Source: Ifrita kowaldi
Lineage: Eukaryota > Chordata > Aves > Passeriformes > Cinclosomatidae
NCBI GenBank assembly: GCA_013398055.1
Contig: VZRS01010803.1
Span: 1,119,098-1,183,097 of the forward strand
DNA length: 64,000 bases
Reading direction: 5' to 3'
Position 1 is the stretch's first letter, and every line of letters begins with the position of its first letter. Of this stretch, positions 1 through 13,559 are shown in pieces. The notes beneath the pieces are model-generated. The model was given only the letters and a program-made list of their open reading frames with translations, did no database searches and was not told where the DNA came from. Made by a program: the position numbers and the translations under genes.

Positions 1-3000
1 GTTTAGCCTTTGTTTTCTCAGTGCATCTGCCAGATCACTGTTCAGATGAGCAATATTAGGGTCAGACCTACTAGTCGATAATCCTGCTGAGAAGATTATG
101 GACTTAAAATAATCTTATGTTTCATTAAAGAGCTGCAAAATAGGGGGAAACCACTTCATATTGACAATGGCTGTGGTTCAGGTTCAGAGAGATGTCAAGA
201 TGTGAACTCCCTACAAACTGGAAAACTTAATGAAGTAAAGGCCATTAAAGGGTAGGAGTAGACCATATGTTCCTGAAAGGCCTTGGAGTTATAAAATCAA
301 AAAATAGAAATCAATTTATTTTTCATTATTTTAGTTTCAATTGTCAAGTTACTATCAGAGCTTCTGCTCATGTATTCTGCTTTTTTTACTGTTACTGAAT
401 TAATTCACTGTACATCTGTTGATGGTTTTGGCCAAGTTCCATACTCCAACTCCCCTTTCTAATAAGGAATTTCAAAAAGCAAATACTCAAATGAAACAAA
501 ACAGGATTTGATCAAGAGGCTACACTGCATGTGTTTGAAGGCTGGTCTTGTGCTGCAAAATTGAGCTACTTGGAAGCATCTAGGTTGCCTATTTTTAGGT
601 TTAGTTTATATAGTGCAGTGCTGAGTGCCAAAACATAAAGAATGGTTATATGTAGATTGATTGCATGATACATGTGAGCAGTGAAAGAAATTCCAGTGAA
701 AGGGTTTAAAGAAGATAAAATTTGTTTCAAAATAATATCAGTGGTACTGAGTTTTTTTCTTAAACTAGATGAATGTGTTTTTTTAGGAAGCTATACCTGA
801 ACGATTATTGAACCCATTTCAGATCCATGCCTTTAGTAGAAAGAACAAGTTGGAACTGTTAACTGTCTGTAGCATATTTAAGTGCTAGGTAAAGCAACTT
901 CCATCACAAGGAATATTGAACTTCCAGTTAATTTCCTTTTTGATTTTCTTCCTCCTTACTCCCTTAGATTAGGATGCAATGTGCTTGTTGGTAGCATTTT
1001 AGATAGCTTTTATATTTAAAATGTCCTAGGAGAAAAAACTATGAAAAATCCCTTCATATTTTTACATTAGCTGTGTTCAGTTGTCTAAGAAACAAAAAAT
1101 ATCCATAAAAAATGCTAGAGAAAAAGCAGGGAGCATTATTTTAATGCAAGCATCAAAGATGCAAAAGGGAACAAATACACTGTTAAACTTAAGACATCTT
1201 GTCACTGCTAAATGCAGTTGTATAAGGCACTTGTAGAAATTTAAATTAACTTGAGACAAACGGTGATAATTATTTTGAGCACTCCCTAGTGACAGCTTGT
1301 TAACAAATATAATTTGTCATGGCTGTTGCATTTTGGTGCCATTAGACGGGTTTTGTGTATCACTAAATCATGCAGATCACCTGGGGAATTAAAGATTGGT
1401 ATTAAATGCATTTGTTTTTTAAAAGCCCCAAGAAAAGAAAGGAATGATCAACGTGTTTGCATTTACTTGACCCTGTTAACAGTATTTTGACATTAAATAG
1501 TTCCTTTTAATTTGGATCCTTCTTAAACGCCTGCATCTGATTTAGACCCTTGAAAACAAATCTGTCCACTTGCTTTCCTTTAATGTTGCACTTCTATGCC
1601 CCGTCTTCGTGCTACTCTAGGTGTCTGCACAGCTGAGCCCTGAAGCTGCTTGGAAGGATGGGCTTCCCAGCCTGACTGGCCTCTAGTTACCATGGCAGGA
1701 CATGCTTCCCAACGTTTGTGAATTGGAGGAAATAGACCTAACATAAATACATTTGCTCACTTTCAGTAAGACTTCTTTGAAGTACCCATTCAACGTCTCT
1801 GTCACACTCCAGCAGCCCTCTGTTACGATTACCTTCATCCCCTTGGAGCCCAAGACATCTTTGTTTCTGGGTAACTCTGGACAGCATCTGCCATTAAAAG
1901 CTACCTGTGTGGCTGGACTTGAAAGGGAACATGCAAAATAGTCTTTAAAAAGGTCTAATGGACCTTTCAAGTACTTAACTTACTCATCAAGTAAGATGGC
2001 TTTGAAGCAAACAACTAAGTTTTGCTGGTGGATTGAAAACTTGCCACTTTGAAGTGGAAGAAATGTGTTGGTACTAGCTGTCTCTGGGCTTGTCTTGGGC
2101 TTTTCTGTATGTAGTGATAAAAGATGTAGAGATATCAGAATAAAACTGCATTTTGAGGCAAGGGACGGGAATAATAAGGAAGTTGGCTGGACTGACAAAG
2201 GCTGGTACTAGCCAAAGCACTTAGATTGAGCTGTTGAGCAGAAGTTTTTTTCAGCTGGGTGGCAACTGTACTCCATCTGTTGAAATCCCTGACCTGTTTA
2301 ACTGGGAGTCTGAACAAAACGGTGCACTGGATATATGACAGCTGAAGTTCATGAACTTGCTTTGCAGTCAGCGTTGGTTACAGTTCAGTTGTTACACAAG
2401 TGCATCATTGCTGTGGCTTTACAACATATTTTAAAGCTTTGATATAGAAGCAGTCTCTGTGATAGTCAAGTTCTGCAGATGATATGGGGATTTATACATT
2501 TAAAGAAAATGGGACATGATCCAAGCCGAGTGAATTTTTGGGAGGAATGTAAAGTGGTAGAGGCAAGCTGTCTGCTTCATATTTAGATCCAGGGACAAAA
2601 ATAGGTGCTGTGTTGGAATTAAATTGAGCTGCTTTTTTTGAAGTCATATTTAACTTGAGATATTTGTGAGAAACAAGATCGCCTTTGTACAGCTGTGCTT
2701 TTACACAGCCTGTCTCATCCACACACAGAGAGCTGTGCATTCTTAACCCCAGTTTACAAATGAGGGAACCATAAAGGGGCACAGAGTGAAAGGTAGTAAT
2801 TTTAGTTAGATTTACTAACCAAAGAAACCTTTGAACTAGGGTGTCTGTTTTAATTACGGTCCCAGGCATAATCATTCTCAACAAGCTCTTTATCTTGAAA
2901 AGTTACCTCCCTGAAATTCCCCAGTTAACTGTGTAGTCGAGTGTTACCTTGGTTTTATCCACGTCTTACCACAGTGCTGTGAGCAAGCAGAGAGGCAGCC

Positions 3001-4092
3001 ATGCCCTTTGAAGAGGTCGCAGTTCCGTGCTCAGAGTATGTTTCAGTACTTAGCACCAGACCATATGACAGTCCCAAACAAAGCACAACTCTGGCTGTTA
3101 CAGGTGACAACTTTTTGCTTAGCGTTCCGAGTACACCATTACAAAGCTGGAGGTTCAGCCTGTGCTCACCTCATCTGTAAAGAACTTAAATTTGTATCTA
3201 AATGAAGAATACTTTAACTTGCAAAAGCACATCATCCTCAGAAGTAAAGATGTTGATGTCCCTGTTAGGCTCTCTTGCCCCTCATGAGAAGGGCCTGCAG
3301 CACTGGACCCAGCACCGGCTGTTACTGGTGTGGTGGCAATGTGAGTTAAGGCATCTTGAGTTCTTCCTTAGTTGGATTTATCCTGAGGTGCCTCTCTGTG
3401 TTCATGTGCTGCAGACAGTGTGTACATACCTGTTTGGACTCTGGATTTAGGAGGCATGAAAAGAACATTTAGATCATGTCATGTCTGTCTGTAGGGTGTA
3501 AGTCCTTGACTGGATCTAACCCAAAGTGATTTGCTCGGATGCAGCAATGCCAGCTCAGAAATCCAGGTCTTCAACACCCACGCCTGTCTGTCACAAGCCC
3601 ACAAGGTCTTAGTTGTCTTAACTCAACTGGAAAAACAATTTCAAAATATCAAGTAAATTAAAATTATATGCAGTTACTTACCAGTGGTGAAAGTAATTTC
3701 TTTTAAAACCAAAAGCAGTGATACTTTGATTATTAAAATGCAGTGTAACCTATAAAATAAGAGGTAATTTTAAACAATTTGCATTTACAAGACAAATGTA
3801 TATTATACTGCAGTCTTGTCTGGGTCTAGGTGAAATTTTGAAAAGCTACGTGTAAGACAGTGTTTGTAATTGTGACTTAGGGAGGAACATGGTTTGTGGA
3901 TATTTACAGAAGTTGACTACAATGTTTGAAGACTGGAAACCAAAGAAAGACTTCTGACCCTGGGGAGTAGAGTGGTTTTCCAGTGATATGTGCAGGGGAT
4001 GGATAAATGTGTTTTAATATACTAGTCAGCAGATTTATTTCTGTAGTTGACAGTTTAGCTGACTCGAGCAGTTAATGGCCTCTCTGTAGTTT

Positions 4093-4136
4093 AAAAAAAA
4101 AAAAAAAAAGAAAAAAAAGAAAAATAGAAAAATACA
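4093..4136. repeat. A-rich low-complexity tract
   Basis: A run of about 17 A is followed by A-blocks broken by single G or T bases. No target-site duplication or retroelement body could be recognised next to it, so it is called simply as low complexity. Confidence 0.85.
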
Positions 4137-4750
4137 AGTTACAACATGAAGGGCTCTGCCAAGAAGTCACCCAGACTTCAGCTGAGATAGTTTTTCCAGC
4201 ATGCAGATGCAGCTGTCAGCTTGTCACATGTCCCTTCTTGCTGACAAGGAGACAGCAAGAGGTGGTGTAAAATTTAGTAAGTGATGTTTGTCTGATCTTT
4301 CCCCTTTCTACCTCTGTACCTGGGAGTTTCTGTTTCAGCAGTTCTGGGCAGCTCTGCCAGGAGCAGTGCATCTGCTCCTAGTCTGACATACATTTTCTCT
4401 TTGGATTTTAGCAATTAGTCTTGAGTTCCAGGTCCTGTTCTTGCATACAGGGCAAATTCGGATGTTTCCAGGGTATGATATTCCTGTCTTTCATTGCTTG
4501 ACCCATGCAATGGGATGGGTAGTTACTCCAAGCAAACTGAAGCAATTTAGATGTCTGAATAACTTTGATGCCAAGTTTCTAAGTTTATACTAGTAAATAT
4601 CATGGTAGTTTAATTCTCTAACTAGTGCCTTTGCTGGGTACTAATAAATATTTAGAAATGTGGATTTTAGTTTTTTAGTATTAGACTCTTCAATATATGC
4701 TTGTGAGAGTGTGCCCAAGTGTGTACATGTGGGTGTAGACAGCTACAGAG

Positions 4751-4835
4751 CTTAAGACCTGATCCTGCAACAGTCATGTGAGCAGTGTTTGCTTACAGGA
4801 GTAATCTGAATAATCTCATTCGGGTTAATTTAGTG
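4751..4835. repeat. Probable fragment of an ancient amniote palindromic (MITE-like) repeat
   Basis: The stretch starting CTGATCCTGCAACAGTCATG, followed by 'GTGAGCAG' and 'GGAGTAAT', resembles a palindromic interspersed repeat that I know from turtle, crocodile and bird genomes, which starts with a 'gatcctgcaa' block and contains 'cacatgagtaa'-like cores. The better preserved relative is at 22463-22542. Attribution is from memory and no family name is certain. Confidence 0.4.
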
Positions 4836-7639
4836 AGTGATGGGTGCACTTTCAGGCCTGAGATGTGAAGGACTGGTCCAGGGTGGTGGCATAAAGCTGT
4901 GGCTCTGTGCTCTTGCTGGGGCTGTTCCTTAAGGAGAGATCTCAGGCTCAGATGGGCTCTAGCCCTGAAAACCAGCACCTGGAGGCTTTCTCCCTGCAGA
5001 CAGGTATTTATGGGGCACCCTAATACTGACAGGCAAAATAATTGTTTTATGAATAAGCTTGTTAAAAATAACACTTACTCTTGCACAGTTCATGTACAAT
5101 AAGAAAAAAATTAAGCACAACTTCTGAAAATAACTGAATCCATCTCCCTCTGACCAGTTCTGCTTCTGACAGGGTGATGCATTTTCCTTCATATAAACTT
5201 CAAGATGCTGCAACAAGTTTTACTGGTAGGAAGCTCAGCAGGTACAAAACATTACCATAGTTGGTTAAAGAAGAGGAAAAGAGCCAATGCATCTGGTCCC
5301 CTCCCAGCAAACGCAGCCTTCCATCTGTCACAGCACGGTGTGGCGTGTAGGTCTGACAAGGTAAACGTTAATCCTGCTTTACCATGGTAATACCGTGTCA
5401 GACGAATTACTGAGGTATCAGTGCTGTGCCTTCTGTTCACTCTCATGATTTGTGGCTCAAATTGTCATGCAAGAATATGGTTTCAGTTGTTGGAAAAGCA
5501 GTAAATTGCCTTGGTACTGTGTGTTACCGGCTCAGGGACGCAAACAAGTCCTTGTATGAAATAGAGAGAGATCTGGTCTGAGAGGTGTTTTCATACACTT
5601 GGTCTGACAGTCTGTCACAAAGGCCATAAGCTCTTATATGGGGAGGTTGAGTTACTCACAACAGTGCTGAATTCAGTGCCTGTGGATCAAAACTCTGGTG
5701 CAGAATTGCACATGGCTGGTTGAACCTTAGTTCTCAGTTTGGTGCTGCAGGTACCTGCCTGTCCCCCAGCTTATTGAGCAGAGATGGGTGATGCACAGGA
5801 CATGTCCCCAGCACACTTCTCTCTGATGCCAAGATTTAGCAAAGGCTGCAATACTGCAATCCTGAGCAAATGTCCAAGTGGTTGGGTATATAGCAGAAAC
5901 TTGGGCATGGTTGTATTTGGCACTGACAGCTTTAACACATTTTCTTTGATTGTGTCTCCTGAAGCCTGTTCTAATAACTGTGGAAATGATGAGGGGGCCC
6001 TTAAAAGGGTTTTGACTACATTTCCCACGCACTTTCTTCACACTTAACTAAAACCACCCTGTGAACAGCAAAACACAAGGAGAAATTTCAGGAAAATTTT
6101 GATTTTCTAACTTGTGCCACATAAGTGGAAATGAAATATAATATAATCTAATGACAGTCATTTTTAAGCAACGCTCGTAATACAGAGGAGGTTCTGAAAT
6201 TTAATGTATCACTAGTATAGAAGGAAGACAAGAACTAATCTATGGTTTCGCCTAGCCAGAAAAGCACTTGCAGAGCAGCAGAACATGACAGGGAGTGTTC
6301 CTGTGCACTTAGCCCCAGAAGCAGTCAGGAGATGAAGGGGAGGTAGCTTCAGACTTCTGAGTTGTGCCACTACCCACTGCAGCCACCAATTGCAATTGCC
6401 AAGACAGTGACGCTTTCCTGATTTTCCTGGAATTGGTGTTTGTGTGAGCAAAATTGTTTCATCTAAGGGCATAATCATATTGTTGCACATTTCCGATCAG
6501 ATTCATGCAAAAATCATGACTTCGAGCTTTCCTGCAGCACGTGCTGCAGATTTGGACTGGCAGGTGTGTCCTCAGGAGTGGGTGTTTGTGTCCTGCCTGA
6601 GGCAGCGTCCTGGAGTTCAACCTGGCAGTTCTTTGGCAGAAGTGCAGAATCACTGTGCACAGGTTTTATGTTGTATGATGTGGGAAACAGCATCCCTGCT
6701 GCTGGGTCCAGCCGAGAGTGTGTATGTCCCTGATTCAGCTGGCACTAATGTATCGTCGTTCTTTAAAATGAAGATTTTTAGTAACTAGAACAGGATGGAT
6801 CCTTCTGTTACCTAGTCAGCTTCAGTACAGACATCTCTGAAATAACAAGCATAACTGTAAGAATTTTTTCACTTAATGTATAGTGCTCTTCTCTGTTTGG
6901 GGTTGTCAGAATAGGGCATCGCATTGCTCCTCTGGGAAGAAGGGAGTCTTTCCTAGAGTATGTATCTGGAGTCTTTTCCTAGAGTAAGTATCTCTAGCTT
7001 CTTCATCAGTATTTTTTTACAAAAATAAAACCCCTGTAGCTGAAAAATATGAACCTGATTGCTTACAGAAGACCATGTGCACCTCTAATAATAGTAAGGA
7101 GATGGAAGGGAGGAGCCTCCAGCTAGAACAGTTTTTAAGCAGCAGTTGCCGCCTTTGGTTTGGCAGTGACAGTACCTTCAGTCAGGTGCAGTGTGTGACC
7201 TTGTGTTGTGCTTGTGGGCTGTTGCAACACGAAGTAGAAGATACTTGCCTAAAGCTTCTGATGAGGTTTGTTGGCCTTTGGTGCCATCCACACTTTGTTT
7301 CCTGCTGTGCTGCTAAATGTGCAGCAACAGTATGTAAATAGAAAAGCTGTTCTTGGGTACAAATCGCCTTTTTCTTGGTTTCACCTAGCAGTTTGTAGCA
7401 ATTTTGGCTTCATCAACAACATTGCTGCCATAACTTCTGAAGCTACAAGGATTTTGTGTTGTGGACAGCAGGAGGTTGTAAGCTTCATACAGCAGGTTGT
7501 TATTGTCAGTCCACTTGAACTTGTGATGGACTTGAGACCGTCAGTGTTGATTTCCTTAGGTTTTTGGAGCTTTTCTGGGCTTCATGAGGTGCACTATTAG
7601 TCATCTTCACCTTCTTGGTTAGGAAGATAAGTCAATCAG

Positions 7640-8381
7640 TTAATATTGGAGCATTCATCTGTCATGCTCCAGAAGAGCTTGTTGCCTCCAGAAGAGTCCT
7701 GTGACAACTGTGATGCCGTGGGAAGCCCACACTGGAGCAGGCTCCTGGGAGGCCCTGGGAATCCATGGATAGAGAAGCCCAAGCAAGAGCAGATTTGCTG
7801 GCAGGACTTCTGACCATGTGGGGAACCCACACTGGAGCAGACTGTTCCTGAAGGGCTGCAGCCATGGGAGAACCACTGCTGGAGCAGTTTGTGGCGAGTT
7901 GTAGCCTGTGGGAAGGACTCACGTTGAAGAGTTTTTACAGGACTGTCTCCCATGGGAGGAACTCCACGCTGGAGCAGGGGAATGACCTCCCTGAAGAGGA
8001 AGTAGCAGCAGAAACATGATGAGCTGACCATAACCCCCATTCCCCATCTCCCTGCACTGCTGAACGGGGAGGAGGTAGAGAATTGGGAATAAAGTTAAGC
8101 CTGGGAATGAGGGGAGGAGGGGGTGGAGCGTGTTTTTTAGGATTTGCTTTACTTCTCATTATCCTGCTCTGATTTTGATCAGTAATAAATTTAACTAAGT
8201 CCCCTAAATCAAGACTGTTTTGCCTGTGATTTTAACTGGTGAGTGATCTCTCCCTGTCCTTTTCTCAACTCATGAGCCTTTTGTTACATTTTCTCTCTCC
8301 TGCCCAGCTCTCTTCAGGGGAAGAGAGTGATAGAGCAGCTTTGGTGGGCATCTGGCATCTAGCCCAGGTCAAACCACCACA
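7640..8381 (+). mobile_element. Decayed LTR of an avian endogenous retrovirus (ERVL-like)
   Basis: The 3' half matches the pattern of a widespread Neoavian LTR. AATAAA lies at 8184-8189, a 'GTGAGTGATCTCTCCCTGTC' block follows at 8240, and the end reads 'gtcaaaccaccaca' with a terminal CA at 8380-8381. The 5' half contains four degenerate copies of a 'CCAC(A/G)CTGGAGCAG' unit near 7727, 7827, 7873 and 7963. The left border is uncertain and no internal retroviral genes are present, so this is a solo or truncated LTR. The minus-strand open frames of up to 134 codons across it are incidental. Orientation is taken from the polyadenylation signal. Confidence 0.75.
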
Positions 8382-10344
8382 GGTATTTTTTTGGGGTGTA
8401 CTGTGATGTCAGATGTCGGAGAGTTGCAGGAGTGGCCAGCCAGGACTTTAAGCCTTAGTCCAAAAATGGGAGGAAAAATAAGTGCGTTCTTATGCACCCC
8501 TTAGCTGGTATTCGTGTTTGTTTGCAGTGATTAATGATTGCTCTGAAGGTAAGAGTTGCAGTGTCTAAGTTGACAAATTAGCGTGTTAACCCATGTTACA
8601 AGTCTATGCAAGTCTTTGGGCTGTCTTGTTCTGCCACAGTCCGCTTATCCCTGTTCATTTGTAGCTCAAACCAGCAAACAACCATCAGGGTGCTCACATC
8701 TGTGTGTGTTATGTGCTGGATCTGGCTGGATCCAGTACCAAATTTGGAAGGGTGGTGGAGGAATTTGCTTTACTGTGGTTGCTGACTGTCGTTTTTCACC
8801 CCGCTCCTGAAGTAAGGCAGCAGTTTGCCAGATGTGCACAATGTCAGCATGCTCGCATGTGTGAAATGGGTAAACAGGATTACCAACCCTCTCTGTTCCT
8901 GAGATGTAGCCATTGATTTGCATCTGAAAACCCACACTGCCACTGTTGGTCCTTGAATTGAGAGAGAAGGGAAGGTTCACCCCATACTGCCCTTTCTGAT
9001 GCCATAGGGATACATAGGCAAGGACGTATGTCCGGCACTGATGGAAACGGCTCGTTGTCAGACTGTAAGCTTGCCTCCTCAGTGTCTGTGTACAGATGCA
9101 GGGGAGTCCTTACTGATTAAATCCTCACAGAGCTGTGTTTGCTGTAGGTCAATTAACCTGTCAGCACGAGTCCTCCAGACCTCGGTCTCAGAAGCATCTG
9201 AGCATAACAGAGGACATGTATGCTGGAGGTGCAGATTGTAACTCCACCTAATCATTCGCCAGGCTAAAGCCTCTCTAAAACCTTGCCTTTGGTATAAACG
9301 TTGCAGCTTTTCTATTTTAAGGAGTATTCAAAAGATCAAGATAGGCAGACAGATGATATAATCACAGAAAGTCTTCCTCCAGCAAGTGATGATAAAAGCG
9401 CTTTGTGTTGTGATAATGCCTGTGTATTGTGCAGAAATTTCAGTTCCTTAAATGGAAATACACCGAATACTTAATTTTCTTCTTGCTTTCATCATCTTTC
9501 AACAGATTCAGATATCTGTCTGTGGAAATTTAAAGCTAACTGGTCTGATGAGTTTGGTTGCTGCATCTTGAACATTTAATTTTTCCTTATGCTCTGGCGT
9601 CTGTTATTCTTTAGCACAATCACACTGAATATCAATTAGGAAGCAGGAAGATGATTGTGGAAAACTTGGTGAGGGGGATGCGATGCTGACTGGAATTTTG
9701 ACTATTGTGAGTGGGGATGCATGTTTGCTCTGAATTCTTTCTGAACTTTAGAAACTCTTCAGTGTTACGCTACGTGTGCTGTGCAGCAACATGAGATTCC
9801 GAGATCCCCGTGATTTGCATTCCTCTCTCCAAAATCACAGTAAATGGTCTCTTCCATGGACAGGAAGACAAGACAAGTGGTCAGTGCCAAAGTTGTTTAG
9901 CAGATGGTGCTTGAGTAGTGAGCAACATCATCATCATTTCAAGTGTAAGGCATATAATAGATGTCTACCGGCCTGGCAAATGAGACCCCTGGAGTTACTC
10001 GCATGCATCCATCTCCCATCCTGCAAGATGCTGCCATCTGTCAAGACACCGAGCCAGGCCTCAAATAAATAAATCTATTTCCCCCTTCTTTCCAAAGCAC
10101 TTGCCATCGCCTGGGTTAATACGCTATGTGTGGGCTTACGTGTGTCATACACGTGAGGGAGGAGGAAATACAGATACAAATATGAGGAACACGCTCTGGG
10201 GTTCTGTCACTTGGGGCAGACAATGTTAATGCACGGTAAACATTTTCAGAAAGATATTCAGTACTTAAGTGCCAGTGAACACCAAGCATAAACAGTAATG
10301 GCTCTTGCCATGATTTAACCTCCTGTTTCTCTTTCTTTCGGCAG

Positions 10345-10472
10345 AGTGTGACAAGCTGCGGCGGGATGGCTACCGGAGCTCGCAGTATTACTCTCAGGGC
10401 CCCACCTTCTCCTCGTCCTCCAGTGCAATCTGTGGAAGTTACCAGGATGATTATGAAGAAATTGAACAAAAG
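10345..10472 (+). CDS. NHSL1: NHSL1 coding exon (128 nt, phase 1 in, phase 0 out)
   Basis: The acceptor is TTTCTTTCGGCAG and the donor AAG|gtaatg. The first two bases complete a Glu codon, then 42 codons follow, starting CDKLRRDGYRSSQYYSQGPT, a stretch I recognise as NHSL1. It ends in an acidic patch (DDYEEIEQK). This exon sits just after the N-terminal WAVE-homology region of the protein, whose exons lie to the left of the window. NHSL1 acts at the leading edge of migrating cells as a regulator of the Scar/WAVE complex (established knowledge). The serine run before 'AICGSYQDDYEE' appears to differ from the mammalian sequence I remember. The phase 0 exit is compatible with both the cassette exon at 13560 and the exon at 19648. 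Confidence 0.95.
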
Positions 10473-13400
10473 GTAATGATGGGGGGCAAAGCGCTGGAAA
10501 AAATACTTGCCTGGTGCAGTTTAATTGCCTGCCATAACACTGTTCAAATAAGGCAGGATTTTTAGAGGACTACAAAGATGTTTATTCCTTTTAATTACAG
10601 TGATAGTACATCATCTGACTTTCATGGTCTCTTAAAAATCCCAGTGCTACCCATGCTTTGATAAAAAGTTCCCCCTGGCATGTTCAGAGAGTGAAAGCAG
10701 GAAGGGGTTTGGTAATGTTCTGGAGGGAAGACCCCAGCAAGGATAGCTTTTAAGTGTTTACATTCAAGTAGCAGGAAAAGCTATTCAGCAGCCATCAGCC
10801 ATTGTAACTTGGATAGGTGCACACTTTGAATTGCTAATACAGGCAGTTACTCAGTTAGGTAGAGGCTTTGTCCTAATGCATCACAGCTGTTTCCTAAAGG
10901 CATCCAGGAAACGAAGATTGCCCACTGAGTTTGTTTTATTGCCTTTCTTTCAGTTTATTTCATTATTTTCTTGCTTATATCCCCATATCTCAACTCCCAG
11001 TGTGCTTAGCTTAGAATCTAGAAATAAATTAAATAAAGAGAAGGAACAGTTGATCACAAGTTTTAAGAAAGTTATGAAGCCATATTGCTTTATACATCAA
11101 TCTATATAGATTTCAGTTACAGAACTATTAAGTTGCATTATTATTCTGAAGAAGAAAAGAAATTCTGCTCCCCTGTATTTACTTTATCCTGTTGTGCCTG
11201 TGGGCTCTGAAGGAAAAGCTGATTTTGGTGTTGTGGTCTAGGATGTTACTGCTGAGGTGGATGGCAAGATCCACTGGAGCGTGCCTGTCTAAAGCTGAAA
11301 TGCCAGAGCTCCTGGCATTTTCAAGATACGTATTCTAGAATACTTTCCCAAAAATTGCTGTTGCTTAGAGAGTGGGAGGATGTCCTTGATTGTAACACAG
11401 TTTAATTTCTTTGAATTGTTGCTAAACCATATGTCCCCCTGCAGTATGGACCAGATAACTCTATAAGCAAAACGTGCAGACCCTGAGGATGCACTTTAAA
11501 GGGTACAGTGTTCTCGGTTTAATCCTCCATGGGCTTTAGTCACATAATAAAAGGTGTTGTGGAATGTGTAGAATCTCTGATCCAGGTGGTGATTGCATTT
11601 TATCTGTGTATTGGCAGGGAATGTCAGAGCATGTTGTTTAGCTGTGTGTGGTATGTGCTGGCAGTGAGCCGAGAATGTAAAGCACATTCATACTGTGGAA
11701 TGCATTATAATGGTAATTTGCAAAACCGTGCTGAAATCAGTGGAATTATGATTTCCACTGGGGAAAGTATTAACACCTTGTTTGTTGCTATTAGTGTATT
11801 GCACATAAATGCATACATATATGTCATCCACTTGTCCTGGCCAGTGCTGTGCAGCATAACCATCTGCACATGTAAAACTAATGTAACATTTAATAAATAT
11901 AAATACATTTTTCCTTAAACAATTTGAATGAAAGTATATAAGTATGGGTGAGGATTCTTGGAGACTTAAGAGCTGTCATCCTTTCTTGGTTAAGCGTTTT
12001 TTGAGTGTTAACATAATGTGTTACTAACAATTTCTGTGCATCTGGAGAAAATTAATGCAACTAAGTATGCTTTAAATATAGGATAGCACTTCCATTTCAA
12101 ATTGGAATAGGTTCCTTTAAATATTGTAGCTGAAAGGATGATTCAGAGCTGTGGAGAAAGATAGCTGCCAAACTGACAGTCTTCACTGTTACTGATTATC
12201 TCAGAACCTTAACCTTAACCCTGCCACTCTTAATTTCCAGCTCACAAAGACATTAATTTCTTGTAAACTGTAGCATGATTCTCCATTCATATTGTGTAAC
12301 TCTCTTTTGTGGAGTCTTCTGACCAGTATCTTTGTTTGATTGCCTTTTTTTCTCTCTCTCTCTTTTNNNNNNNNNNNNNNNNNNNNNNNNNNNTTTGCAA
12401 GGGTGTAAATTTTTAATCTTTAAATTAATGTTTACCATAACAGATTTCTGAACTTGAATTATTATTCTACTGGTAAAGAGCCAAGTAATTCTAAGAAGTC
12501 TTATGCCTTGAGGGAGTCATGTTTCAGCTGTCAGGAGAGTTCTTCAGTAACAGTGTGGAACTGGGGTCACCAAAAATCCTGTGATTCAAAATGTGAACTC
12601 CTTACCACTAGATGAAAACCTTATAGCTTTGTTGTCTATTCAAGGCAAAAAAGACAACATTTAAATTCTGTGCATGCAGTACTTAATAATTGAAATTCGA
12701 GAACAGCAAAATAATGATGGATGGATGAATACCTATTTACTTTGTAGTTGATATAATTGCCAACTTGCAGAAAAAAAGAGTGGGTGATTTCACAAAGGCA
12801 ACCAGCTTTCCCTGTCATTTTTAATCTGCTTCTAAAAATAAAAGCCATAGCCAGATATTTTGCTTGTCTGTCTACACTGGAGGCAATATGAAGCCATGGC
12901 TAGGTGATGCAAGAGGAGACCTTGATCCACCAGCATTCTCAGGTTTTATGGAGATGGGTGTCTGTCAGCAGAGGGTAATAGTCATGCCACCAAGCACGTT
13001 GGTTCAGTGTCCTAGGAAATGTCTAAGATAAGCAGAACATGTGCTGTTCCAAAGGAAAATCACTAGGGAGAAGCAGTCACAACTCAAAAATAAATGAACA
13101 AAATTAGAAAACATAGAAGACTGGAGTCTCTGAGTGGAAGTTGATATAAAATTAAGTGTTTGGATCTGTCCTTTTAGTGTTGGTTCTTACAAGTTAGATT
13201 AATGGAGCACAGGCCAAACTCCAGTGTAGTACTGATCCTAATTGAGTTTGTTGGTGATTAAATTGGTTTACCTGGATTTTACATCTCAGTACTGTGACCA
13301 GTCTCCTCCTTTCTTGTATCTTACATGCTGCTGTTGGTGACACATCTTGGGAGCTATTCCTGTACTTCAGTATTACTCTGTTTTACCAGTGTAGAAGATG

Positions 13401-13559
13401 TTTCGAAATGGCACTTTAAAACTCCAGTTCTCCTTACGTTCTGAAATGTATGCATGTGTATATTAACTGTATTTGTCTTTTGTGTGGTTATTTTCTTACT
13501 CCTTTTTCTTTCCCTTTTTACCACTCATTCTCTTTGTTTCTTTTTGTCTCACTCGACAG
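10473..13559 (+). other. NHSL1: NHSL1 intron
   Basis: AT-rich intronic sequence with a (CT)/T tract that runs into an assembly gap at 12367-12393. The last 60 bases before the next acceptor are an unusually long pyrimidine tract. No other feature was seen. Confidence 0.75.
12367..12393. other. Assembly gap (27 N)
   Basis: Undetermined bases directly follow a T-run and a CT dinucleotide tract (about 12343-12366). This suggests an unresolved pyrimidine simple repeat. The true length is unknown. Confidence 0.95.

Larger units (their letters stand above)
1..10344 (+). other. NHSL1: NHSL1 intron, 3' part (upstream end outside window)
   Basis: This is AT-rich non-coding sequence that ends in a polypyrimidine tract and the acceptor at 10341-10344. 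The next exon starts in phase 1, which fits a preceding NHSL1 exon outside the window. Open frames here are short, overlap on both strands and show no recognisable domain. Besides the A-rich tract, the palindromic repeat fragment and the LTR listed separately, I see nothing specific. Confidence 0.8.

Noticed and set aside
7636..8040. Minus-strand open frames across the LTR
   Set aside because: They cover the repeated LTR units in three overlapping frames and do not resemble retroviral proteins.
12205..12225. CCTTAA repeats resembling a telomere-like motif
   Set aside because: Only two units and not the vertebrate telomere hexamer array.
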